Positions 1-8,271 are shown, numbered from the stretch's first letter. The stretch: DNA of 36,148 nucleotides from JBJXFY01 sp046155815 (GCA_046155815.1 JBJXFY010000124.1:1-36148), one strand, 5' to 3'. Notes: generated by a model from the letters alone, not told the origin. Numbers and translations are program-made.

Positions 1-1892
1 TCGCCGACACGCCGCACCGTTATGCGCTGGTCACCACCGCGGAGGACCGGCGCGCCTTGGCCGCGCGGCTCGCGGCGCAGCCGGCCTACTGCTTCGACAC
101 CGAGACCGACGGCCTGAATCCGCGCGAGGCCCGGATGCTCGGCGTGGCCTTCAGCTTTGAGGCGGGCGAAGGGTTTTACGTTGCGGTCGCGGCTCCCGAG
201 CCGGCCCCTCGGAGCAGCGAGTTACGGAGGGGCGAGCACGAGCCCCCGCCGGCTTCGGACCCCGGCCTAACGGGAGCCCGGCCCTCCGCGCCCTGTCCAC
301 CCGAACTCAAGGACTTCCTCCCCGTCTTCGCCAACCCCGCCAGCACCAAGATCGGCCACAACCTGAAATTCGACCTCCAGGTGATCCGCGCGCACGGCGT
401 CGCGGTCGCCGGACCGTTGTTCGACACGATGATCGCGCACGCGCTGGTCGAACCGGAGCAGCGGCATGGCATGGACTACCTTTCGGAAGTCTATCTCGGC
501 TACACGCCCGTCCCCATCACGCAGCTCATCGGGCCGAAGGACGCCCCGCAGCGCAGCATGGCCGACGTGCCGGTGGAGCAGGTGGCCGACTACGCCGCTG
601 AGGACGCGGACGTGACCTGGCAGCTTTACGGCAAGCTCCGGCCGCTGCTCGCCGAGCGTGCGCAGGGGCGCGTCTTCTACGAGGTCGAGATGCCCGTGCT
701 GCCCGCGCTCGCGGCGATGGAGTTCGAGGGCATCCGCGTAGACGCCGCGGCGCTGGCGGAGTTCAGCGTGCAGCTCGCCAAGGAAATCGCCGCCGCCGAG
801 GCCGACCTCCACCGGCTTGCTGGCCGCGAGTTCAACGTGAACTCGAACAAGCAGCTCGGCGAAGTCCTCTTCAACGAACTCAAGCTCGTCGAGAAGCCGC
901 GCAAGACACCCACCGGGCAGTTCGCCACCGACGAGCAGACGCTGCTCGCGCTGGCCGGCAGCCACGAGATCGTCCGCCGCATCCTCGACTACCGCGCCGC
1001 CACCAAGCTCAAGTCCACCTACGCCGACGCCCTGCCGCAGGCCATCTCGCCGCGCACCGGCCGCGTGCACACCACCTACACGCAGGCCGCCACCGCCACC
1101 GGCCGGCTCAGCTCGAACGACCCGAATCTGCAGAACATCCCCATCCGCACCGAGCTCGGGCAGGAAATCCGCCGCGCCTTCGTCGCGCGCGATGCGGACC
1201 ATGTGCTGCTCTCGGCCGACTACTCGCAGATTGAGCTGCGCATCATCGCCTCGATCAGCCGCGAGGAGGCGATGCTCGAGGCGTTCCGGGGCGGGGAGGA
1301 CATCCACCGGTCCACCGCCGCGCGCGTGTTCGGCGTGCCGCCGGCCGTGGTGACCCCCGAGCAGCGACGCCGAGCGAAGATGGTGAACTTCGGCATCGCC
1401 TACGGCATGTCTGCGCACGGGCTGGCGCAACGGCTGGGCATCCCGCGCGGCGAGGCGGCGGCGATCATCGAGCAGTACTTCGCCAGCTTCCCCGGCATCC
1501 GCGGCTACATGGACGAGACCATCGCCTTCGCGAAGCAGCACGGCTACGCCGAGACGCTCACCGGCCGCCGGCGCTGGCTGCGCGACATCACCTCCGCCAA
1601 CGCCACCGTGCGCGCCGCCGCCGAGCGCAATGCCATCAACGCCCCCATCCAGGGCACCGCCGCGGACATGATCAAGCTGGCCATGGGCGCGATCCACGCG
1701 GAGCTGCTCAGTCGTGGCCTGCGCACGCGGATGCTGTTGCAGGTGCATGACGAACTCATCTTCGACGTGCCCCGCGCCGAGGAGGCCGAAGTCCGCGCGC
1801 TCGTGGCGGAGAAGATGCGGGACGCCCTCCCGCTCGCCGCGCCCATCGAGGTCGGCCTGGGCACGGGCGCGAACTGGCTGGCGGCGCACTGA
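1..1892 (+). CDS. polA: DNA polymerase I, C-terminal part (5' end outside window)
   Basis: Family A DNA polymerase for gap filling in repair and Okazaki-fragment processing. The frame is open to the first base (reading from base 3), so the N-terminal 5'-3' exonuclease lies outside. The 3'-5' exonuclease domain comes first: DTET (first Asp at 96-98), NLKFD and YAAEDAD give the four metal-binding acids and the Tyr of active proofreading enzymes. The polymerase domain follows, with motif A DYSQIELR (1218-1241), motif B around RRRAKMVNFGIAYG (about 1365-1410) and motif C QVHDELIFD (HDE from 1746). Both activities therefore look intact. The oddity is a Pro/Arg-rich insert of roughly 25 or more residues in the exonuclease domain, between FYVAV and ELKDFLPVF, listed separately. 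An internal TTG at 57 can be read as a start, but conserved sequence continues upstream of it. Confidence 0.96.
   Translation, partial: ADTPHRYALVTTAEDRRALAARLAAQPAYCFDTETDGLNPREARMLGVAFSFEAGEGFYVAVAAPEPAPRSSELRRGEHEPPPASDPGLTGARPSAPCPPELKDFLPVFANPASTKIGHNLKFDLQVIRAHGVAVAGPLFDTMIAHALVEPEQRHGMDYLSEVYLGYTPVPITQLIGPKDAPQRSMADVPVEQVADYAAEDADVTWQLYGKLRPLLAERAQGRVFYEVEMPVLPALAAMEFEGIRVDAAALAEFSVQLAKEIAAAEADLHRLAGREFNVNSNKQLGEVLFNELKLVEKPRKTPTGQFATDEQTLLALAGSHEIVRRILDYRAATKLKSTYADALPQAISPRTGRVHTTYTQAATATGRLSSNDPNLQNIPIRTELGQEIRRAFVARDADHVLLSADYSQIELRIIASISREEAMLEAFRGGEDIHRSTAARVFGVPPAVVTPEQRRRAKMVNFGIAYGMSAHGLAQRLGIPRGEAAAIIEQYFASFPGIRGYMDETIAFAKQHGYAETLTGRRRWLRDITSANATVRAAAERNAINAPIQGTAADMIKLAMGAIHAELLSRGLRTRMLLQVHDELIFDVPRAEEAEVRALVAEKMRDALPLAAPIEVGLGTGANWLAAH
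189..300 (+). repeat. In-frame GC-rich insert with inverted repeats inside polA
   Basis: This stretch encodes a low-complexity Pro/Arg/Ser/Glu segment (includes APRSSELRRGEHEPPPASD) where other Pol I proofreading domains have a shorter linker. It is built from small inverted repeats: GCCCCTC (204-210) with GAGGGGC (227-233), GGGGC (229-233) with GCCCC (242-246), and GGCTCCC (191-197) with GGGAGCC (272-278) near the edges. It keeps the frame and leaves the catalytic residues on both sides. This looks like a palindromic element tolerated within a coding gene, comparable in principle to Rickettsia palindromic elements. No second copy was found in the window, so the mobile-element reading is inference. 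Confidence 0.4.
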
Positions 1893-2032
1893 CGGGGGAC
1901 CGGCTTGATCCTCCGCGCGGGTTCAGTTTGCGGGCCAAGGCGCACGCGGCTTTGCTGCCTGGTTCAGGTTGGCGACCCTCGGGTTTTCCTCCGACATCGG
2001 GCCCGCCGCGGCGGACTTCCCGGAAGAAAGGG

Positions 2033-2062
2033 TTGAGCCGCACGCCCGGCGCGGCCTAGCGT
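2033..2062 (+). promoter_or_regulatory. Putative sigma-70 promoter of glgP
   Basis: TTGAGC (2033-2038), 18 bases, then TAGCGT (2057-2062), which would start transcription near 2069 and give a leader of about 60 bases. The same TAGCGT hexamer in a GCCTAGCGTC context occurs in the putative accB promoter. By-eye match only. Confidence 0.4.
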
Positions 2063-2069
2063 CGCCCAT

Positions 2070-2092
2070 GGCGGCCGGAAACTGCGGCCGCC
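2070..2092 (+). other. Leader hairpin of glgP
   Basis: Perfect 8-base inverted repeat GGCGGCCG / CGGCCGCC with a 7-base loop (GAAACTG), beginning at the predicted transcription start. A T6 run (2116-2121) lies 23 bases downstream, too far for an ordinary terminator. It could stabilise the 5' end of the mRNA or take part in leader control; neither is shown. Confidence 0.5.
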
Positions 2093-2128
2093 AGCCGTGT
2101 CCGAACACCGCACCGTTTTTTCGCCCCC

Positions 2129-4303
2129 ATGCGCTCCCCTTCCTCCGCCCAAATCTCCGAGCTGGTCACCGGCCTGAACCGCCTGTCGCGCAACCTCTGG
2201 TGCACCTGGAACCAGGACGCGCAGGATCTCTTTCGGGATCTCTCGCCGCGCGCCTGGCGGAACCTCTACCACAACCCCGCCGCCATCCTCCGCGAGGTGT
2301 CCGATTACGAGCTGCGCGTGCGGCTCGCCCAGCCGGACTTCGCGCGCCGCGTGCAGGAGTCGCTGGCCACCTTTGATGCCTACCTCAAGGAGCCGAACAC
2401 CTGGGGCCGGCTGCACGCTCCGGCGCTGCCCGAGCGGCCGGTGGCGTACTTTTCCGCCGAGTTCGGCTTCCACGAAACGCTGCCCATCGCCGCGGGCGGC
2501 CTCGGGGTGCTGGCGGGCGACCATGCCAAGGCGGCGAGCGACCTCGGCCTCGGCTTCGTGGGCATCAGCCTCTTCTACCGCGAGGGCTACTTCCAACAGG
2601 CGATCAACCAGGACAACTGGCAGACGGAGTACTACACGCTGCTGAACCCGCGCGACCTGCCACTGGACCCGGTACTGAACGCGAAGGGCGAGCCCGTGGT
2701 GTGCAGCGTGCGGCTGGCCATGAGCACGGTGTTCTTCCAGGCATGGCGCGTGAACGTCGGCCGCGTGCCGGTGTACCTGCTCGACCCGTGGCTGCCGCAG
2801 AACGAGCAGCACTTCCGCGAGCTGGCCAACCGCGTGTACGGCGGCGACAGCACCACGCGCATCCTGCAGGAAGTCCTCCTCGGCGTGGGCGGCGTGCGCC
2901 TGCTGCGCGCGCTGGGCGTGCAGCCCTCCACGTTCCACATGAACGAGGGCCACGCCGCCTTCCTCACGCTGGAGCTCACGCGGGAAAAGATCGCCGCCGG
3001 CACGTCGTTTGATGATGCCTTCGCGGCGACCAAGGCGGAGTGCATCTTCACCACTCACACTCCGGTTGAGGCGGGGCACGACCGCTTCAGTCCGGAGCTG
3101 ATGCACTACGCAGCCAGCAAGTTCTGCACCAACCTCGGCCTCGACATGCCGAAGCTGCTCGGCCTGGGCCGGGTGAATCCGGACAACGACCACGAGCCCT
3201 TCTGCATGACGGTGCTGGCCCTCAAGGGCTCACGCGCCGCCAACGGCGTGAGCGAGCTGCACGGCCAGGTCAGCCGCGAGATGTGGCAGCCGCTCTTCCC
3301 CGGGAAGGCCGTGGCCGACGTGCCCATCGGCCACGTCACCAACGGCGTCCACCTGCCCGGCTGGATCAAGGGCACGGCGCGGCGTTTCTGGCGTGGCAAG
3401 TGGGACCAGTGGTGCGCGGCGCACCCGGCGGACTCGCCGAAGTCCGAAAGTGGCGACTTCTGGGAAACGCTGGTCAACCAGCCCGACTTCTGGACACGCA
3501 TGGCGGACCCGGCGGTGACCGCGGACGAGGATCTGTGGGCCTTCCGCTACCAGCTCCGCCGCGAGCTGGTCGAGTTCACCCGCCGCCGGCTGCTGCTCCA
3601 GGGAGCGCGCTTCTCGCAGCGCGACTTCATCGAGTTCGACCAGCTCCTGAACGTGGACGCGCTCACCATCGGCTTCGCCCGCCGCTTCGCCACGTACAAG
3701 CGCGCCCCGCTCATCTTCGAGCGGTTCGAGGAGATCGTGGCGCTGGCGCGTGACTCGCAGCGGCCCGTGCAGTTCCTCTTCGCCGGCAAGGCCCACCCGC
3801 GCGACGACGACGGCAAGCGCTTTATCCAGCGCATCAACCACCTCTCGAAGTTCAGCGACCTCAAGGGCCGCCTCGTCTTCATCGAGAACTACGACATCCA
3901 CGTCGCACGCATGATGACCTCCGGCTGCGACATCTGGCTGAACAACCCGCGCCGCCCGCTCGAGGCCTCCGGCACCAGCGGCATGAAGACCACCACCCAC
4001 GGCTGCCTCAACCTCAGCATCCTCGACGGCTGGTGGCGCGAAGGCTACGACGGCCAGAACGGCTTCGCCATCGGCGACGACTCCCACCCGGCTGACGTGG
4101 CGGAGCAGGACCGGCGCGACAGCGCAAACCTGTACAAGGCGCTCACAGAGCAGGTCATCCCGTGCTTCTTCCAGCGCGACGCCGCCGGGCTGCCGCGGCA
4201 GTGGATCAAGAAGATCCGCCATTCCATGACCACGCTGGCCGCGCGCTTCAGCACCTCCCGCATGGTCCGGGAATACGCGGAGAAGTATTACGGGGCGAAG
4301 TAG
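2129..4303 (+). CDS. glgP: Alpha-glucan (glycogen) phosphorylase, DUF3417-type
   Basis: Releases glucose-1-phosphate from the ends of alpha-1,4-glucans in the cytoplasm using pyridoxal phosphate. The N-terminal about 100 residues (LSRNLWCTWNQDAQDLF) match the DUF3417 region of the bacterial/archaeal short phosphorylase family. The core has YFSAEFGFHETLPIAAGGLG, the FHMNEGHAAF segment, GHVTNGVHLPGW and the cofactor site EASGTSGMK, where Lys620 aligns with the PLP lysine. The 724 residues are somewhat short for DUF3417-bearing members. The ATG has no Shine-Dalgarno sequence, but a U-rich stretch and a hairpin leader precede it. It is separated from polA by 236 bases with its own promoter candidate, and from parB by about 70 bases. 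Confidence 0.95.
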   Translation: MRSPSSAQISELVTGLNRLSRNLWCTWNQDAQDLFRDLSPRAWRNLYHNPAAILREVSDYELRVRLAQPDFARRVQESLATFDAYLKEPNTWGRLHAPALPERPVAYFSAEFGFHETLPIAAGGLGVLAGDHAKAASDLGLGFVGISLFYREGYFQQAINQDNWQTEYYTLLNPRDLPLDPVLNAKGEPVVCSVRLAMSTVFFQAWRVNVGRVPVYLLDPWLPQNEQHFRELANRVYGGDSTTRILQEVLLGVGGVRLLRALGVQPSTFHMNEGHAAFLTLELTREKIAAGTSFDDAFAATKAECIFTTHTPVEAGHDRFSPELMHYAASKFCTNLGLDMPKLLGLGRVNPDNDHEPFCMTVLALKGSRAANGVSELHGQVSREMWQPLFPGKAVADVPIGHVTNGVHLPGWIKGTARRFWRGKWDQWCAAHPADSPKSESGDFWETLVNQPDFWTRMADPAVTADEDLWAFRYQLRRELVEFTRRRLLLQGARFSQRDFIEFDQLLNVDALTIGFARRFATYKRAPLIFERFEEIVALARDSQRPVQFLFAGKAHPRDDDGKRFIQRINHLSKFSDLKGRLVFIENYDIHVARMMTSGCDIWLNNPRRPLEASGTSGMKTTTHGCLNLSILDGWWREGYDGQNGFAIGDDSHPADVAEQDRRDSANLYKALTEQVIPCFFQRDAAGLPRQWIKKIRHSMTTLAARFSTSRMVREYAEKYYGAK

Positions 4304-4337
4304 TCGCGTGGCGGCAGCGCCGACCGCGGGCGACCGT

Positions 4338-4366
4338 TTGACAGTGCGGTGACGCCTCGGGACACT
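4338..4366 (+). promoter_or_regulatory. Putative parB promoter, leaderless arrangement
   Basis: TTGACA (4338-4343, perfect -35), 17 bases, then GACACT (4361-4366, weak -10). Predicted start of transcription is about 4373, two or three bases before the chosen ATG. The earlier in-frame GTG (4349) lies inside the spacer and could not be translated from this transcript. Confidence 0.4.
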
Positions 4367-4375
4367 GGCGGCCCG

Positions 4376-5284
4376 ATGTCCAGACCGGCCCTAGGACGTG
4401 GTTTGAGCGCGCTGCTCGGCGGCCCACCCGCCGCCGCCGCGCCCCCTCCCGGCCCCTCGCCGGTCGCCGCCCCGGCCGCCGACGTGGTACGGCGGGTGGC
4501 GCTGGCAGAGATCGTCCCTTCGCCGCTCCAGCCGCGGAAGGACTTCCCGCCGGAGGCGCTGGCGGAGCTGGCCGATTCCATCCGCGCCCAAGGCATCCTG
4601 AATCCGCTCGTGGTCCGCGCCGCCGCGGACGGGCGCCTCGAGCTGATTGCCGGGGAACGCCGCTGGCGCGCCGCGCAGCTCGCCGGCCTGGCCGACGTGC
4701 CGGTGCTGGTGCGCGAGGCGGACGACCCGACGACGCTCGAGCTGATGCTCGTCGAGAACCTCCAGCGCGAGGGGCTCAACCCGATGGACGAGGCACAGGG
4801 CTTCGCCGAGCTGATGGCACGCTTCGGCCTGACCCAGGAACAGGCCTCGCAGAAGGTCGGCCGCAGCCGCGCCGGGGTCGCCAACGCGTTGCGCCTCCTG
4901 AAGCTGCCGCCTGAAGTACAGCAGTGGCTCCGCGACGGCCGCCTCTCGATCGGCCACGCGAAGGTAATTCTCGGGCTGCCCGTGGGCGACGCCCAACGCA
5001 CCGCCGCGCGCAGCGTGCTGGACAGCGGGCTGAACGTGCGGCAGACGGAGGAGCTGGTGGCCGCCGCGCAGTCGGCCCCGCCCGCCTTCCCCGGACCGAT
5101 GGAGCCGCGGCCGTCGGCCGTGCGGGACGTGCATGTGGCCGCGCTGGAGACGCGCCTGCGCGAGCGCCTTGGCACCAAGGTCAGCCTCCGCTACCGCAAG
5201 GGGCGCGGGCAGATTGACATCCGTTTCTTCTCCGACGACGAACTGGAACGCCTGCTCGCCCTGCTCGGCGTGCCGGCGGAGTGA
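4376..5284 (+). CDS. parB: ParB/Spo0J chromosome-partitioning protein
   Basis: CTP-dependent DNA clamp that loads at parS sites and spreads, recruiting SMC and the ParA ATPase for chromosome segregation. Starting at ATG 4376 gives the typical opening MSRPALGRGLSALLGG. A Pro/Ala linker is followed by the ParB/Srx nuclease-like fold: I-V-P-S-P-L-Q-P-R box, GERRWRAAQLAG (CTP-binding C2-type motif) and ENLQREGLNPMDEA (C3-type motif). A helix-turn-helix (TQEQASQKVGRSRAGVANALR) and a C-terminal dimerisation segment complete it; 302 residues, normal length. No parA gene lies beside it and no canonical parS sequence was seen. Its stop overlaps the GTG that opens the next frame, so the downstream kinase and deformylase are probably co-transcribed. 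Confidence 0.95.
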   Translation: MSRPALGRGLSALLGGPPAAAAPPPGPSPVAAPAADVVRRVALAEIVPSPLQPRKDFPPEALAELADSIRAQGILNPLVVRAAADGRLELIAGERRWRAAQLAGLADVPVLVREADDPTTLELMLVENLQREGLNPMDEAQGFAELMARFGLTQEQASQKVGRSRAGVANALRLLKLPPEVQQWLRDGRLSIGHAKVILGLPVGDAQRTAARSVLDSGLNVRQTEELVAAAQSAPPAFPGPMEPRPSAVRDVHVAALETRLRERLGTKVSLRYRKGRGQIDIRFFSDDELERLLALLGVPAE

Positions 5285-5289
5285 GCCGC

Positions 5290-6426
5290 ATGTCCCTGAA
5301 CACCCCTGAGTCTCGCGAGGCCTGCGCCGCCCGCCTTGAAGCCCTCGCCGGCGAGGCCGCGCGCCGCACGGCGTTCCTTGGCTTCGACGGCTTCGTGGAC
5401 GAGATCATCGCCGTGGTGGACCAGCGCGTGAGCGCGGCGGAATTCACCCGTGTGCCAACGATCGAGGCGTTTGCCCGGCGCATCGGCGCCGCGGCCGGGC
5501 GCAGCACAAATCTCGAGCTCGTCACCCGGCGGACCAAGATCGGCGGCAACGGCCCCATCATGGCCAGTGCCCTCGCACGGTTTGGCGTGCGCGTGACCTA
5601 CGTGGGCGCGCTCGGCCATCCGGCCATCCATCCGGTGTTCGCAGAGCTGCGCGCAAACGGCGCGGAAATCCATTCCATCGCCGACCCCGGCCGCACGGAC
5701 GCGTTGGAGTTTGAGGACGGGAAACTGCTGGTTGGCAAGATGTTCCCATTAGCGGAGGTGACCTGGGAAAACCTCGTCGAGCGCTGGGGCCGGGGCGCCT
5801 TTGCGGGGCATTTCGGGCATGCGGACCTCGTGGGCTTCGTGAACTGGACCATGCTGCCGTTCATGAGCGACATCTGGGAGTCAGTGCAGGCCGAGCTGTG
5901 CCCCGCCCTCACCGGACCGCGCAGGAAGCTTTTCTTCGACCTTGCCGACCCGGAGAAGCGGCCGGACGCGGAACTGAGGCGGGCGCTCGACCTGATCCTC
6001 CGGTTCCGGCCGCATTTCGAGGTGATCCTTGGCCTGAACGAGAAGGAAGCCCGCGAGGTGGCGGGCACGCTGGGACTGCCGGCGGGCGGCAGCCGTCCCG
6101 AGGAAGTGCTGGCCCTCGCCGCCGCGATCCGGGAACGGGTGCCCGTGGACACGCTGGTGGTGCATCCAGTGCGGTTTGCCGGCAGCGCCGGTGTGCTGGG
6201 TGCAGAACTAGTCGATGGTCCATTTGTTGCCAAGCCAACCATTACGACGGGTGCTGGCGACCATTTCAACGCCGGTTTCTGTCTTGGAAAACTGCTGGGT
6301 TTCAATGACACCGAGAGCGTCCTGCTGGGTGTGACGACGAGCGGGGCCTATGTTCGGAGCGGCATCAGCCCCCAGATTGCCGACCTGGTGCGGCTGCTGC
6401 GCGACTGGCCAGTCCAGGAAGCATGA
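5290..6426 (+). CDS. PfkB-family carbohydrate kinase
   Basis: Ribokinase/PfkB-fold kinase that phosphorylates a sugar or nucleoside with ATP; the substrate cannot be read from sequence. The N-terminal part carries FLGFDGFVDEI and KIGGNGPIMASALARFG, the first PfkB signature region. The C-terminal signature is TTGAGDHFNAGFCLG, with the GAGD catalytic Asp and anion hole. ATG 5290 is preferred because GGAG (5278-5281) sits 8 bases ahead; an in-frame GTG at 5281 overlaps the parB stop and is the alternative. Its stop overlaps the deformylase start (ATGA), implying translational coupling. GC content is lower in parts (32 of 60 in the line from 5701) than in flanking genes. Confidence 0.85.
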   Translation: MSLNTPESREACAARLEALAGEAARRTAFLGFDGFVDEIIAVVDQRVSAAEFTRVPTIEAFARRIGAAAGRSTNLELVTRRTKIGGNGPIMASALARFGVRVTYVGALGHPAIHPVFAELRANGAEIHSIADPGRTDALEFEDGKLLVGKMFPLAEVTWENLVERWGRGAFAGHFGHADLVGFVNWTMLPFMSDIWESVQAELCPALTGPRRKLFFDLADPEKRPDAELRRALDLILRFRPHFEVILGLNEKEAREVAGTLGLPAGGSRPEEVLALAAAIRERVPVDTLVVHPVRFAGSAGVLGAELVDGPFVAKPTITTGAGDHFNAGFCLGKLLGFNDTESVLLGVTTSGAYVRSGISPQIADLVRLLRDWPVQEA

Positions 6427-7019
6427 ACCTGTCCGTGGTCCAGTACGGCCATCCGGTGCTCCGGCAAAAAGGGGCCAAGGTCGGCCGCGTGACGCCCGAG
6501 ATCCGGGACTTCATTGAAGCGTTGCTCGGCGCGATGCGCGAGGCCCAAGGCATCGGCCTGGCGGCGCAGCAGGTTGGACGGGCGATCCAAGTTGCCGTGG
6601 TGGACGTGCGCGGCGTGAAGGAGCGCCCGTCGCAGCTCTGGCTGGACGGAGAGCCGGCCGACGTGACCGGCTTCATGCCGCTGGTGCTGATCAATCCGGC
6701 GGTCTCGCCCGTCGGCCCGTCCGTGGGCGGGCCAGAGGGCTGCCTGAGCTTTCCGGAAATTTTTGGCGAGATCACCCGGCCCGACCCCGTGGACGTGGAG
6801 ACGCTGGACGAGGACGGGCAGCTGCTGCGCTTCCGCGCCGGCGGGCTGCTGGGCCGCGCCATCCAACACGAGGTGGATCACCTGAACGGCGTGCTCTTCA
6901 TTGACCGGATGAGCCGGGTGACCCGGGACGAGCTGCGGCCGGAACTGGAGGAACTGCAGGCCGCCACGAAGGCGGAGCTGGCCGCCGCCGCAAAGGCTGC
7001 CCGTGCGTCCGCTCGGTGA
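6423..7019 (+). CDS. def: Peptide deformylase
   Basis: Metalloenzyme that removes the formyl group from the initiator methionine of nascent proteins. All three family motifs are present: GIGLAAQQ, EGCLSFP with metal-ligand Cys107, and QHEVDHLNG with His149, Glu150 and His153. Length (198 residues) is normal, with an insert of about ten residues after VAVVDVRG (KERPSQLWLDGEPADVTG), as in many type 1/3 enzymes. An Ala/Lys-rich C-terminal tail follows. The start overlaps the kinase stop by four bases, so expression is likely coupled. No fmt gene, the common partner, is in view. Confidence 0.96.
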   Translation: MNLSVVQYGHPVLRQKGAKVGRVTPEIRDFIEALLGAMREAQGIGLAAQQVGRAIQVAVVDVRGVKERPSQLWLDGEPADVTGFMPLVLINPAVSPVGPSVGGPEGCLSFPEIFGEITRPDPVDVETLDEDGQLLRFRAGGLLGRAIQHEVDHLNGVLFIDRMSRVTRDELRPELEELQAATKAELAAAAKAARASAR

Positions 7020-7073
7020 CGCCGGGAGCGGCCGTGCTTGCTTCGCCGGGCCACGCACCGATGATTCCGCGCC

Positions 7074-7757
7074 ATGACACGACGTGACTTCGTCCGCCTC
7101 GCCGCGATCGCCCCGGCCGCGGCAAGCCTTCCGGCCCTGGCCCGCCAGCACCTGCGCCCGGCGGACATCGCCGGCACCGTCCGCATCGCCTGTGTGGGTG
7201 ACAGCATCACCTGGGGCGCCGGGGTCGAGAATCGCGAGCAGAACAACTACCCGGCGGTGCTGCAGCAGCTGCTCGGCCTCGGCTACGAAGTGCGGAACCT
7301 CGGTGTCAGCGGCGCAACGCTGCTGAAGCGCGGCGACCTTCCGTACTGGAACCAAAGGGAGTTTCAGGATTCGTCCGCACTGCGGCCGCATGCAGTCGTG
7401 ATCAAGCTCGGGACCAACGACTCCAAACCGCAGAACTGGAAGTACAGAGGGGATTTTGGCCGGGACGCCTTCGCGCTGGTGCGGCACTATCTCCGCCTGC
7501 CGACCCAACCATTGATCTATCTCTGCACCCCGGTCCCGGTTGTCCGGGGGGACTGGGGCATCAACGGGCAGGTAGTCGAGCAGGAGATCGCCCCACAGCT
7601 CCGTCGGGTGGCTGATGATTTGGACGTCGCCCTCGTGGACCTGTTGGTGAAGCTCTCCGGTGTGCCGGAGCACTTCCCGGATGGCGTCCACCCGAACGCG
7701 GCCGGTGCGGCCTTGATTGCTGATGCCGTGGCCAACGCGCTGGGCGGTCAGTACTGA
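7074..7757 (+). CDS. SGNH/GDSL-family hydrolase with Tat-like signal
   Basis: Likely secreted esterase, acetylesterase or lysophospholipase; substrate unknown. The N-terminus TRRDFVRLAA followed by an Ala-rich stretch and ALA-R resembles a twin-arginine signal peptide. The mature part has block I GDSITWG (nucleophile Ser44), the Gly block LGVSGATLL, block III LGTNDS and block V DGVHPN with the Asp-His pair, so the catalytic set is complete. A weak promoter-like pair, TTGCTT (7038-7043) and TGATTC (7062-7067), would place transcription start at the ATG. The stop is 8 bases before aroQ, suggesting co-transcription without an obvious functional link. Confidence 0.88.
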   Translation: MTRRDFVRLAAIAPAAASLPALARQHLRPADIAGTVRIACVGDSITWGAGVENREQNNYPAVLQQLLGLGYEVRNLGVSGATLLKRGDLPYWNQREFQDSSALRPHAVVIKLGTNDSKPQNWKYRGDFGRDAFALVRHYLRLPTQPLIYLCTPVPVVRGDWGINGQVVEQEIAPQLRRVADDLDVALVDLLVKLSGVPEHFPDGVHPNAAGAALIADAVANALGGQY

Positions 7758-7765
7758 CACACGCC

Positions 7766-8200
7766 ATGAAGGTCTTGGTTCTGAACGGACCGAATCTCAA
7801 CCTGCTGGGCACCAGGGAACCCAGCGTGTACGGCCGGGAAACACTTTCCGATATCCATATTGGGCTTCAGAAACAGGCTAAGGAAGCCGGGGCCGAGCTG
7901 GATTTTCGCCAAAGCAACGTCGAGGGCGAACTGGTCACTTGGATCCAGTCTGCGAAGGGTGTGGCCGATGCGATCATCCTGAATGCCGCCGCCTACACCC
8001 ACACCAGCGTGGCCATTCGGGACGCCATTGCCGCAACGGGGGTGCCAACGATCGAGGTCCACCTTTCAAACATCCATGCCCGGGAGGAGTTCCGGCACGT
8101 CTCGTTGATTGCACCAGTGTGCCGAGGGGTCATCGCTGGGTTTGGGTCGTTGTCATACAGCTTGGCGTTTAGGGCAGCGATAACATTACCGAGTCCTTAA
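7766..8200 (+). CDS. aroQ: Type II 3-dehydroquinate dehydratase
   Basis: Dehydrates 3-dehydroquinate to 3-dehydroshikimate, third step of the shikimate pathway, as a cytoplasmic dodecamer. Family landmarks: VLNGPNLNLLGTREPSVYG (catalytic Arg and Tyr of the flexible lid), the SNVEGELV segment, NAAAYTHTSVAIRDA, the HLSNIHAREEFR active-site block and RGVIAGFGSLSY near the end. The 144-residue length is typical. The gene is less GC-rich than the window average (34 of 60 in the line from 7861). It is followed by a 216-base region holding the accB promoter and leader. Confidence 0.95.
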   Translation: MKVLVLNGPNLNLLGTREPSVYGRETLSDIHIGLQKQAKEAGAELDFRQSNVEGELVTWIQSAKGVADAIILNAAAYTHTSVAIRDAIAATGVPTIEVHLSNIHAREEFRHVSLIAPVCRGVIAGFGSLSYSLAFRAAITLPSP

Positions 8201-8271
8201 ACTGACCCATTTTTCGCCATCCTCGCCCCTCTTTCGCCCGTGTTGCCAGTTTTCGACTTCGTAATGGAAAC

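Noticed and set aside
267..1889. Long minus-strand frame opposite polA
   Set aside because: Low-complexity antisense translation; the plus strand encodes unmistakable Pol I motifs.
2068..2376. An alternative gene starting at ATG 2068 in the glgP leader
   Set aside because: After about 20 codons it becomes an out-of-frame reading of glgP with Arg/Pro-rich composition.
4349..4375. GTG start nine codons upstream for ParB
   Set aside because: It lies between the putative -35 and -10 elements, and the family starts at MSRPALGRGLSALLG.
4304..5284. A parS centromere site near parB
   Set aside because: No sequence close to the canonical 16-base parS palindrome was found around parB.
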